From positions 1-6,192 of the forward strand of contig JACOVM010000056.1 in the NCBI GenBank assembly GCA_016177345.1: 6,192 nucleotides of DNA, read 5' to 3'. Origin of the DNA: Candidatus Woesearchaeota archaeon. GTDB lineage: Archaea; Nanobdellota; Nanobdellia; Woesearchaeales; UBA12501. Made by a program: the position numbers and the translations under genes. Under the pieces are notes generated by a model that saw only the letters and a program-made list of their open reading frames with translations, had not been told where the DNA came from and searched no databases. Of this stretch, positions 1 to 5,955 are shown in pieces. Positions within the stretch are counted from its first letter, which is position 1, and every line of letters begins with the position of its first letter.

Positions 1-48
1 CTTTAATTCTTCCCCCATTTCCTTATTTTCAGTGCTCTTTTTAGAAGC

Positions 49-228
49 TTAAACCCTTCCAGAAAAGTAGGTGATAATAAGCGCAATGCCTAAAATAACA
101 GAGATGAGAAAGACAGCTGCCCCAATCCACATTCCAACACTGATTTTTTCGTCCTTTTCCTCAATGTCTTCTTGACGTTCCTCCTCGTACATGCTTGAAG
201 GGGCTTTGGCTGGCACTTTTTTATCCAT
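49..228 (-). CDS. Small tail-anchored membrane protein, 59 aa, function unknown
   Basis: This reading frame runs from ATG at 228 to TAA at 49-51. The first 30 residues are hydrophilic and strongly charged, with an acidic run around residues 15-28 (YEEERQ then EDIEEKDEK). Residues 31-55 form one hydrophobic helix (VGMWIGAAVFLISVILGIAL and onward), and only SGRV remains after it. This is the layout of a tail-anchored protein with a cytoplasmic N-terminus and a C-terminal membrane anchor. A TATA box at 250-257 is centred 25.5 bp upstream of the ATG, the same spacing and the same CATATAAAC core as the divergent rad50 gene, which supports this ATG and a leaderless mRNA. I do not recognise the family. 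Sec61-beta has a similar size and topology, but I do not see its conserved segment before the helix. The gene is inferred from coding layout plus promoter. Confidence 0.72.
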   Translation of the reverse strand: MDKKVPAKAPSSMYEEERQEDIEEKDEKISVGMWIGAAVFLISVILGIALIITYFSGRV

Positions 229-249
229 TATCGCCAGGTTTGTGTTTTT

Positions 250-257
250 GTTTATAT
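250..257 (-). promoter_or_regulatory. TATA box of the 59-aa membrane protein gene
   Basis: On the minus strand the site reads ATATAAAC, preceded by AAAAAAAC, an A-rich segment in the BRE position. Its centre is 25.5 bp from the ATG at 228. Archaeal transcription normally starts about 25-27 bp from the box centre, so the transcript should begin at or within a base or two of the start codon. The same CATATAAAC core precedes rad50 in the opposite direction. Confidence 0.65.
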
Positions 258-290
258 GTTTTTTTAATAGTTAACTCTTGATTACTAATT

Positions 291-329
291 TAGTATCGCT
301 AGTATCACATTTCAATCTAGTATCACATT
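291..329. repeat. TAGTATC direct repeats in the divergent intergenic region
   Basis: TAGTATC occurs at 291-297, 300-306 and 318-324, so the offsets are 9 and 18 bp. The last two copies belong to a longer exact 13-bp repeat, CTAGTATCACATT, at 299-311 and 317-329. The repeats lie between the TATA boxes of two divergent genes, about 35 to 95 bp from each. Such a set could bind a regulator or be a relic of tandem duplication; the sequence alone does not decide. Confidence 0.6.
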
Positions 330-410
330 ATATCCCCCACCCTACCATATCCTCCATCCCCACCTCACCAATCCATCATCACAATCCATATAAACATTAT
401 TTTCTTTCCT
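321..410 (+). other. 90-nt tract without G upstream of rad50
   Basis: There is no G on the plus strand from 321 to 410. The core at 334-380 is C-rich with irregular CCATC/CCACC elements. The opposite strand therefore carries several G runs (for example TAGGGTGGGGG, complementary to 334-344). The tract contains the rad50 TATA box and runs to 7 bases before the rad50 ATG. A role is not visible; a DNA-structure or strand-bias effect is possible. Confidence 0.6.
388..395 (+). promoter_or_regulatory. TATA box of rad50
   Basis: ATATAAAC is centred 25.5 bp upstream of the rad50 ATG at 417, predicting a start on the A of the ATG or next to it. No ribosome-binding sequence lies in the intervening TTTCTTTCCTGCCAAG. 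Both facts point to a leaderless mRNA. Confidence 0.7.
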
Positions 411-416
411 GCCAAG

Positions 417-2972
417 ATGCTTCTCAAGTCCATCACGCTCCACAACATTCGAAGCTATAACCAGCAAAAGATCACTTTCCCAGAAGGATCAATCCTCCTT
501 TCCGGAGATATCGGCGCCGGAAAATCCTCTATTCTTCTTGCTATCGAATTTGCCTTGTTTGGCATCCAGCGGGACAGCCTCGCCGGAGACATGCTTCTCC
601 GAAAAGGGGCTTCTTCTGGCTTTGTTGAGCTCGATCTTCAGCTGGGGGAATTAAATCACACCAACCTCATTATCCACCGCCTTCTCAAGCGAGGAAACCA
701 GGGGGTAAAGCAGGATGCAGGGTTTATTGTGGTCAATGGAAAGCGCCAGGATGCAACCCCTACTGAGCTGAAAAGCACGATCGTCGACCTACTCGGCTAT
801 CCTAAAGAAATGATTACAAAATCAACATCGCTCCTGTACCGCTACACCGTCTATACCCCTCAAGAAGAGATGAAAGCAATTCTTCAAGAGCAAAAAACAA
901 CTCGCTTGGACACCCTTCGAAGGCTCTTTCACATTGATAAGTATCAGCGCATCGCGAACAATACCCTGATTTATGGCCGATCACTTCGGGAAGACTGCCG
1001 TGAACTTGAAGGAAAGATAAGCGATCTTCCCCAGCTTCTTCTCCAGTTGAATGAGTTCCAAGAAACAGCTCTTCGCCTCTCCGCACAGGTGAGAGAGGTG
1101 GAAGAACAATGCCATCAACAAGAAGCTGCTGCTGCTGAACGTGCCAAAGCCTTGGCTGCACTGGAAGAAAAACAGCAGCAACATTTACTTATCCAACAGC
1201 AGTTTCAGATCGAAAAATCAACTCTTTTTCAACAACAGCAAGCATTGCAGGACATCGAGCAGCAGCTCACCACCCTTACCAATCAACTTATTCATCTCGA
1301 TGCAGCGCTGGCAAACTATCCTGCTTCTCAATCAATCACGTTTCAGGAACTCCAGCAGCAGATCACAGCCGAGGAGCGGCAGTATACCATTATGCTCCAA
1401 CAACGTACCCAAGCAACCACAAACCTAACTGCCAGTTTAAGCAGCTCAATGGAGCTTCAGCAAGAGCTAACAAAAAAAACAAGCGAGCATGACCGCATAG
1501 CAAAAGAGAAAAAGGGCATTGAAGAAAAAATAGGCTTTCAGGAAACTAATAGCCAAAAAGTTGTTAATACCAAAGTTGTTAGTACAAAAGTTGCTAATAT
1601 TCAAGAACCAATAGAACCAATAAAAGTCCAGGAGATGGCTAAAATTCGAGAAGCACTTCAGGAAACACTCCAGGGGCTCTTGCTTGAGAAAAAAGGCCTT
1701 GAGATCCAGTACCACGACGCATTTCATGTTCAACACTCTATTGCGTCTATGGACCAGTGCCCAACCTGCCTTCAATCAGTAGCGGAAGGCCACAAAAAAA
1801 GCGTCCTTACGATACAAGCAAAAAAGGGAGGGGATATTCTATCCAAGATTAGGCAATATGACCATGACATTGCCGAATTAGCGCATCGGATTCATCATGC
1901 TGAAGCAACTGTTTTTTTCCTTTCTGATTATTCAAGGCTTGTTCAGCAGCATCAGTTGTTAACTCAGCATCTTAACATTCTGGAGAATGATCTTTATCAG
2001 CTTCAGCAAAAGAAAACGCGCATCCTCAATGAGCAGGCTGTTCTCCAGCAAATACTAACCACTCAGCCCTTGTCAACACCAGAATCACAGCGTGCCTTGC
2101 AGGAAAAGAAAAAACTTCTCACTACTATTGTGGAAAGGGACGCCATGCTTCAGTCTCGCCACGAAAAAATTCAGCAAGAGAATAGCCTTTCTCAGCGGAA
2201 GTCTCTTGTTCAGAAAGAAATCGCGAGCATTTCTTCATCTCTAGACCACCTTTCTGCCAGTCTTGCTGCGTTCTCTAGCCTTTCTGAACTGTTGCCAAGG
2301 GCGCGGGCACAGCGTGATGCTGCAGTCGATACCCTTCATCAGGTCCAAATTCGAAAGGCAACGCTGTCCAAAGAGCTTGAGTCGATCCAGCTGCGCAAGA
2401 AAGAAATCGAAGGGCATATTGCTCAAAAGCAGGCTGCCCAGCATCGCCTGGTTCGCCTCCAGCAGTTTTTCAATTGGCTTGACAGCGCATTTATTCCTTT
2501 ATTATCAACAATTGAAAAGCACGTGCTAGGCCGAGTCTATCACGAGTTTAACGCCTTGTTCCAGCGCTGGTTTTCAATGTTGCTAGGAGATGAACAGCTC
2601 ACGGCAAGGCTTGATGACAGTTTTTCTCCGGTCATTGAGCAAAATGGGCATGACATGGCTGTCGAAGGCTTGTCTGGGGGAGAGAAAACAGCAATAGCGT
2701 TAGCGTATCGCCTCGCGTTGAACAGAGTCGTCAATGATATCATCACGACTATTAAGACCAAAGATATCATTATTCTTGACGAGCCTACCGACGGGTTTAG
2801 CACTGAGCAGCTTGATCTTCTTCGCGATGTCCTTCTCCAGCTTGGAACACGCCAGACCATCATTGTGTCCCATGAAACCAAAATGGAAGGCTTTGTTGAT
2901 CACGTTATTCGGCTGCAAAAGGAAGAGCATGTGACAAAAGTTTTGAACAGGGAGATCATCCCATCCACCTAA
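417..2972 (+). CDS. rad50: Rad50-like SMC-family ATPase with zinc hook
   Basis: This 851-residue protein has the full Rad50 plan. Known family role: a DNA-bound ATPase and tether that works with the Mre11 nuclease on double-strand ends. The head begins with MLLKSITLHNIRSY; Walker A is GDIGAGKSS at 30-38 (K36) and the Q-loop glutamine is Q149 in YTPQE. Coiled coil runs from about 190 to 447, the zinc hook is C448-P-T-C451, and the return coil is about 455-690. The C-terminal head holds the signature LSGGEK at 752-757, Walker B IIILDEP with D788/E789, and the H-loop VSHE with H819. Length is close to other archaeal Rad50s. Oddities are DGFS where a D-loop with LD is usual, a Gln-rich coil near 252-283, and a repeat-built Pro-containing insert near 381-403. 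No mre11, herA or nurA is adjacent. The ATG is supported by the family N-terminus and a TATA box 25.5 bp upstream. A hook-bearing non-Rad50 SMC ATPase is the main alternative. Confidence 0.92.
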   Translation: MLLKSITLHNIRSYNQQKITFPEGSILLSGDIGAGKSSILLAIEFALFGIQRDSLAGDMLLRKGASSGFVELDLQLGELNHTNLIIHRLLKRGNQGVKQDAGFIVVNGKRQDATPTELKSTIVDLLGYPKEMITKSTSLLYRYTVYTPQEEMKAILQEQKTTRLDTLRRLFHIDKYQRIANNTLIYGRSLREDCRELEGKISDLPQLLLQLNEFQETALRLSAQVREVEEQCHQQEAAAAERAKALAALEEKQQQHLLIQQQFQIEKSTLFQQQQALQDIEQQLTTLTNQLIHLDAALANYPASQSITFQELQQQITAEERQYTIMLQQRTQATTNLTASLSSSMELQQELTKKTSEHDRIAKEKKGIEEKIGFQETNSQKVVNTKVVSTKVANIQEPIEPIKVQEMAKIREALQETLQGLLLEKKGLEIQYHDAFHVQHSIASMDQCPTCLQSVAEGHKKSVLTIQAKKGGDILSKIRQYDHDIAELAHRIHHAEATVFFLSDYSRLVQQHQLLTQHLNILENDLYQLQQKKTRILNEQAVLQQILTTQPLSTPESQRALQEKKKLLTTIVERDAMLQSRHEKIQQENSLSQRKSLVQKEIASISSSLDHLSASLAAFSSLSELLPRARAQRDAAVDTLHQVQIRKATLSKELESIQLRKKEIEGHIAQKQAAQHRLVRLQQFFNWLDSAFIPLLSTIEKHVLGRVYHEFNALFQRWFSMLLGDEQLTARLDDSFSPVIEQNGHDMAVEGLSGGEKTAIALAYRLALNRVVNDIITTIKTKDIIILDEPTDGFSTEQLDLLRDVLLQLGTRQTIIVSHETKMEGFVDHVIRLQKEEHVTKVLNREIIPST
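1557..1622 (+). repeat. In-frame tandem repeats inside the Rad50 coiled coil
   Basis: Three 15-bp units at 1557-1571, 1572-1586 and 1587-1601 encode KVVNT, KVVST and KVANI. After one Gln codon, two exact 9-bp units GAACCAATA at 1605-1613 and 1614-1622 encode EPIEPI. All units are multiples of three, so the frame is kept. The segment is AT-richer than its surroundings, predicts beta or disordered structure with two prolines, and interrupts the outgoing coil about 45 residues before the zinc hook. Confidence 0.85.
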
Positions 2973-2986
2973 TCCCATCCCCCTAA
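2959..2986 (+). repeat. 14-bp tandem duplication over the rad50 stop codon
   Basis: TCCCATCCACCTAA (2959-2972) is followed immediately by TCCCATCCCCCTAA (2973-2986), 13 of 14 bases identical. The first unit ends with the rad50 stop codon TAA at 2970-2972. The second TAA is in another frame because the period is 14. Confidence 0.85.
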
Positions 2987-3023
2987 CATTTTCATGGAGA
3001 AATGAAGCAAAACTGCCCATTCC

Positions 3024-3028
3024 TTTTT
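3024..3028 (+). terminator. Possible T-tract terminator after rad50
   Basis: A run of five T (CCTTTTTCATTATAC context) lies about 52 bp after the rad50 stop and just before the next gene's TATA box. Archaeal RNA polymerase can terminate at T-tracts without a hairpin. The run is short, so this is only a candidate. Confidence 0.3.
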
Positions 3029-3048
3029 CATTATACAGTAGCACAATA

Positions 3049-3056
3049 TTTATATA
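3049..3056 (+). promoter_or_regulatory. TATA box of the 522-aa surface protein gene
   Basis: TTTATATA followed by G is centred 26.5 bp upstream of the GTG at 3079. The isomerase gene has the identical TTTATATAG core at the identical distance from its ATG. This favours GTG 3079 over the adjacent GTG at 3082, which would be 29.5 bp away. Confidence 0.68.
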
Positions 3057-3078
3057 GTTGCGTTAGCCTTCTTTTACG

Positions 3079-4647
3079 GTGGTGAAAACCATCAATCAAC
3101 CTGCCTGCTCTGCATTTAGTACACGTTCTCCTCTCTTCTCTCTTATTATTATCCTTTTTGCGGTGTTACTTCTGGTTCCCTTTGCTTCTGCCAACACGGT
3201 TATAGTAAAAGCAAAACCGGAAAGGAACGTCGTTAAAGTTGATGAATGGGCATCCTTTTACGTTACCATCTTTAATAACCAGTCTATTCATGACATTTTT
3301 CACATATCTGTTGAACAAGAAGGTGTTGAATGGAGCATGGTTACCAGCCCACCAGAGTATGGATTAACAGGGATTCGTATTAAAAGCGATGAATACGAAA
3401 CCATGCGGGTCTTCCTGAAAGACCTTCATCTTCCCAGAGATGCGGCAAGGCCGCGCACGATAAATCTTATAGCAGAATCTGCTTATCTTCAGCGCAAGGG
3501 AGTTGCTGAATTGCAGGTGTACCTCCTCCCTATTGAGGCGTACGAAAAAAACATTTCTGTTCTTCCCTATTTTCCGCCCTCCATTCATCCAAAAGAGCAG
3601 CAGATGCTCCAAGTTGACATTGTGAATCGAAATGCCCGACAGTATAACCAATTAGAAGTCACCCTCGATTCTGTTCCAGTCCAGAAGGCCAAGCTTGGTG
3701 TTGATTTCCAGCTTGGAGACATGGTGGTTGTGGACGATGAGCATATCAAGCTCATTTCAACCTCTTCTATTGTTGACCTTAAGCCAAATGAGACGAAGGC
3801 AATCAAGTTTGGGCTAGGCCTTCCCAAAACAGTTGAGCCACTTCAAACAACACTCACGCTTACCATAAAAGATGGGAATGACACCCTCTACCAGCAGTCA
3901 TTTCCACTTGCTATTGACGCGTATAGTGTTCCGTTCTCTGCAGAGTTATCCTCCTCGAAAACAGTATTCCTTAAAACAACAGATGCCATTACTGTTACAA
4001 ACCAGCAAAATATTCGGGAAACCCAGCAGGTGGTTATTCCAAGCAGCTTCTGGAAGCGGCTCTTTACTGAAACAGAGCCATTGTCTGAGGTAAAGAAGAT
4101 TAATGGACAGTACAATCATATTTTCTCTGTCGATCTTTCACCTGGAGAAGTAACCACTATTGTCGTTGTCAGAAACTATCGCATCGTCCTTTACGGAATC
4201 ATCTTTGCCGGCCTTATTGTTTTTCTGTACTTCATGTTTCGTTCTCCTATTGATGTCCGAAAGCATGCTGAAAAAATCCAGCTTCAAGAAGGCGGTATTG
4301 TCGAGCTTCGTGTGGTCATGACCGTGAAAAACAGGAGCCACCACCGATACGATGATGTGCAGATCCTTGAAAAAATCCCGGCGTTAATCAAGTTTGACAA
4401 AGATCATGCGGGAGATACGCTTGCTCCATCAAAGATTGTGAAAACGCATCATGGCGAGGTTGTGTACTGGTCCTTTGACCTTGAGGCTCAAGAGGAGCGC
4501 ATTATCCCCTACCATATTAAGAGCAAGCTGAGCATTCTTGGTGACTTTACCATCCCCCCATCAGTGCTCTTATTTATGTTGAATGGGCATAAAATTCGAG
4601 TGAAATCAAATAGGCTCGATATTAGCAGTAGCACAAAGATTGAGTAG
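3079..4647 (+). CDS. Membrane-anchored Ig-like surface protein with cytoplasmic domain
   Basis: This 522-residue protein starts at GTG. Residues 19-35 are a hydrophobic signal-peptide core, and PFASA (34-38) before NT is a plausible cleavage site. Residues 40-365 are beta-rich and resemble two or three Ig-like modules of the CARDB/NEW3 kind; the first has the usual feature of a strand ending in a polar turn (YVTIFNNQS, 61-69). Four N-glycosylation sequons lie in this part: N67, N158, N237 and N267. Residues 369-387 (VLYGIIFAGLIVFLYFMF within) form one membrane helix with R388, R394 and K395 after it, placing the C-terminus in the cytoplasm. Residues 400-515 form another beta-rich domain, resembling DUF11-like modules (ILEKIPALIKF, then EERIIPYHIKSK). 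The mature part has no cysteine. The gene has its own promoter and ends 46 bp from the convergent isomerase gene. Function is unknown; adhesion, envelope or sensing roles are all possible. Confidence 0.85.
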   Translation: MVKTINQPACSAFSTRSPLFSLIIILFAVLLLVPFASANTVIVKAKPERNVVKVDEWASFYVTIFNNQSIHDIFHISVEQEGVEWSMVTSPPEYGLTGIRIKSDEYETMRVFLKDLHLPRDAARPRTINLIAESAYLQRKGVAELQVYLLPIEAYEKNISVLPYFPPSIHPKEQQMLQVDIVNRNARQYNQLEVTLDSVPVQKAKLGVDFQLGDMVVVDDEHIKLISTSSIVDLKPNETKAIKFGLGLPKTVEPLQTTLTLTIKDGNDTLYQQSFPLAIDAYSVPFSAELSSSKTVFLKTTDAITVTNQQNIRETQQVVIPSSFWKRLFTETEPLSEVKKINGQYNHIFSVDLSPGEVTTIVVVRNYRIVLYGIIFAGLIVFLYFMFRSPIDVRKHAEKIQLQEGGIVELRVVMTVKNRSHHRYDDVQILEKIPALIKFDKDHAGDTLAPSKIVKTHHGEVVYWSFDLEAQEERIIPYHIKSKLSILGDFTIPPSVLLFMLNGHKIRVKSNRLDISSSTKIE

Positions 4648-4670
4648 TTTGCGATTGGGCAGTTTGCCTT

Positions 4671-4696
4671 AGAAGAGTGCTTAAGAAGAGTGTTTA
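4671..4696 (-). repeat. 13-bp tandem duplication over the isomerase stop codon
   Basis: On the plus strand AGAAGAGTGCTTA (4671-4683) is followed directly by AGAAGAGTGTTTA (4684-4696), 12 of 13 identical. On the minus coding strand each unit begins with TAA; the one at 4694-4696 is the isomerase stop. The duplicate TAA is out of frame. The block fills half of the gap between the two convergent genes, and neither strand has a clear T-tract there. Confidence 0.85.
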
Positions 4697-5668
4697 GTCT
4701 AGTTTTGCCCGCAATGCCTTTACCATGCTCGTCTCTTCTGGATCAATTCCGGTTTCTATTGCAAGATAATATGCAACGTATTCTCCAAGGAGAAAGGCTG
4801 AGAAGATTCTCGCAAGGCGATTCTCACCAGTGAGCCGTAATTCAAGCGTGTGGATGTTCTTTTCACTGAGCAGCACTCGTGTTGCTTCCATCCTCTTTTG
4901 AATCTCTGGAGAATCATTGGCATCAGTGATAAACAGGCAGAAGTATGGGTGTTTAGCAGCAGCAAAGCTGTTGATCTCATGATGGTTCATCTCTGGCATG
5001 GTGTTCCAGAAGGCGTGCATTTTTGCTGTTTCATTCAGCAGGATCTTCCATGCTTTTGCCACACAATACATCGGCTGGGAGGAATACAACAAAGGAATGG
5101 TGCCAGGAAGTTTCTTTGCAATTTCTCTTGCCTTTTCTTTATGGTCTTGGCGCAACGTCCGGATCATGGTGAGCATGTCTTTTGTTGCTGGAATCAGCCT
5201 TGAGTTTTGCAGCACGTTCAGGATTGGAAGCGCTAAAAAACCCATGGCATCCCGTTGATTCATCCCTCGTGGAACTTCGATAAGAGGCACCTGGTCACGA
5301 AATGCCATCTCTTTAAGGTCTCCACCACTGGTGATAACCAGAATTTTTGCGTTCTTTTTTCTTGCCTGGCGATACATCGCAATGGTTTCATCTGTATTTC
5401 CAGAATAGGAAGCAACGACGACAACGGTATTTTTGTTTACCCAGCCAGGAAGATGATAAGTCTGGTTGATGAAGAATGGGATAGTATGCTGAAGGTAGCA
5501 GCTAAGCATGTCACCAACAAGTGCACTTCCGCCAACACCCGCGATGACAATCGCATTCACCGGCGGTTGAATGATGATCTTGGTTCCAAGCTGCATTGCC
5601 TGTTCGCACTGCCGGTAAAAGAAATCAAGAATACCAAGGGTGTATGACGGCTTGTTTCCCCCAACCAT
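4694..5668 (-). CDS. Bifunctional phosphoglucose/phosphomannose isomerase
   Basis: This 324-residue SIS-fold enzyme belongs to the archaeal PGI/PMI family, which interconverts glucose-6-P or mannose-6-P with fructose-6-P in the cytoplasm. The first SIS half contains GVGGSALVGD at 44-53 and the sugar-phosphate loop ASYSGNTDET at 86-95 (S87, S89, T92). PRGMNQRDA at 133-141 carries an arginine, R139, that matches the conserved PR of the family. In the second half, LNETAK holds E213 and PEMNHHE holds H229; their 16-residue spacing matches the catalytic Glu203 and His219 described for the Pyrobaculum enzyme. The C-terminal DPEETSMVKALRAKL is the expected last helix, although its exact match to Thr291 and Lys298 is unclear. 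The family is usually about 300-340 residues. The ATG is supported by a TATA box centred 26.5 bp upstream and lacks a Shine-Dalgarno site. The gene is convergent with the surface-protein gene. The assignment rests on recalled family motifs, not an alignment. Confidence 0.92.
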   Translation of the reverse strand: MVGGNKPSYTLGILDFFYRQCEQAMQLGTKIIIQPPVNAIVIAGVGGSALVGDMLSCYLQHTIPFFINQTYHLPGWVNKNTVVVVASYSGNTDETIAMYRQARKKNAKILVITSGGDLKEMAFRDQVPLIEVPRGMNQRDAMGFLALPILNVLQNSRLIPATKDMLTMIRTLRQDHKEKAREIAKKLPGTIPLLYSSQPMYCVAKAWKILLNETAKMHAFWNTMPEMNHHEINSFAAAKHPYFCLFITDANDSPEIQKRMEATRVLLSEKNIHTLELRLTGENRLARIFSAFLLGEYVAYYLAIETGIDPEETSMVKALRAKLD

Positions 5669-5690
5669 ACTCTGAGGGAAACAAACATGC

Positions 5691-5698
5691 TATATAAA
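5691..5698 (-). promoter_or_regulatory. TATA box of the isomerase gene
   Basis: On the minus strand the site reads CTTTATATAGC, centred 26.5 bp from the ATG at 5668. The predicted start coincides with the start codon. The core TTTATATAG is identical to that of the gene at 3079. Confidence 0.7.
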
Positions 5699-5745
5699 GA
5701 TTCTTCTCCATCACCGTCGTCCATTAGTGAAGAAATAGCTTTCTG

Positions 5746-5767
5746 CAAAGCCTGAACAAAGCCTAAA
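5746..5767. repeat. 11-bp tandem duplication upstream of the isomerase gene
   Basis: CAAAGCCTGAA (5746-5756) is followed directly by CAAAGCCTAAA (5757-5767), 10 of 11 identical. It lies about 50 bp upstream of the isomerase TATA box, outside any supported gene. Confidence 0.7.
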
Positions 5768-5822
5768 AAACCCCCTTCTGTCTACCTTGTCTCTCTCATC
5801 ATCACTTCTCATTTCAAAAGCC

Positions 5823-5832
5823 AAAAGAAAAA
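5823..5832 (-). terminator. Possible T-rich terminator of the 34-aa ORF
   Basis: On the minus strand the sequence GTATTTTTCTTTTGG begins about 13 bp after the TGA of the small ORF and contains T5 and T4 runs. This is the usual form of an archaeal intrinsic terminator. A stronger T6 run lies further downstream on the same strand (5765-5770, preceded by five G) and would also isolate the isomerase promoter. Confidence 0.35.
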
Positions 5833-5845
5833 TACTTTTCTAGCT

Positions 5846-5950
5846 TCATGATTCAAACTCGAGATGGCTCATCATCTCCAGCCGAAAGTCCAATTCCTCC
5901 TTACTATAGCCACATTGGCCATACAAGCAGGGTTGAATTGCGGTACTCAT
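5846..5950 (-). CDS. Possible 34-aa Cys/His microprotein
   Basis: The frame runs from ATG at 5950 to TGA at 5846-5848. The product begins MSTAIQPCLYGQCGYSKEEL and has Cys8 and Cys13 four residues apart, then an amphipathic acidic helix, then His29 close to the end. This recalls the start of a zinc-finger knuckle, but there is only one His and the loop is shorter than in classical C2H2 fingers, so metal binding is only a suggestion. Support for translation: GGAGG ends 5 bases before the ATG, a TATA-like box lies at 6010-6018, and a T-rich tract follows the stop. Unlike the other genes it would have a leader of about 38 nt and a Shine-Dalgarno site. An in-frame GTG at 5971 could add seven residues. 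A 55-codon frame lies antisense to it. A frame this short can arise by chance, so confidence is low. Confidence 0.35.
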   Translation of the reverse strand: MSTAIQPCLYGQCGYSKEELDFRLEMMSHLEFES

Positions 5951-5955
5951 CCTTC

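Noticed and set aside
1..18. Possible start of another minus-strand gene (ATG at 18, MGEELK to the edge)
   Set aside because: Only six codons are visible, the upstream TTCTAAAA is a poor TATA match, and the ribosome-binding signal is weak.
291..329. CRISPR array or replication origin
   Set aside because: Only two full 13-bp copies plus one partial, spaced a few bases apart; far too short for a CRISPR array, and no origin-binding boxes or replication gene are present.
278..460. 60-codon plus-strand frame overlapping the rad50 start
   Set aside because: Its His/Pro/Ser composition follows from the G-free C-rich tract, it covers the rad50 promoter, and it runs into the rad50 head in another frame.
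4648..4693. Bidirectional terminator hairpin between the convergent genes
   Set aside because: GGGCAGTTTGCC and GTTTTGCCC give only weak pairing and no T-tract of five or more occurs on either strand.
5711..5812. 33-codon minus-strand frame between the small ORF and the isomerase gene
   Set aside because: No good TATA box or ribosome-binding site, and its interior contains the G5-T6 tract and the tandem duplication; likely chance.
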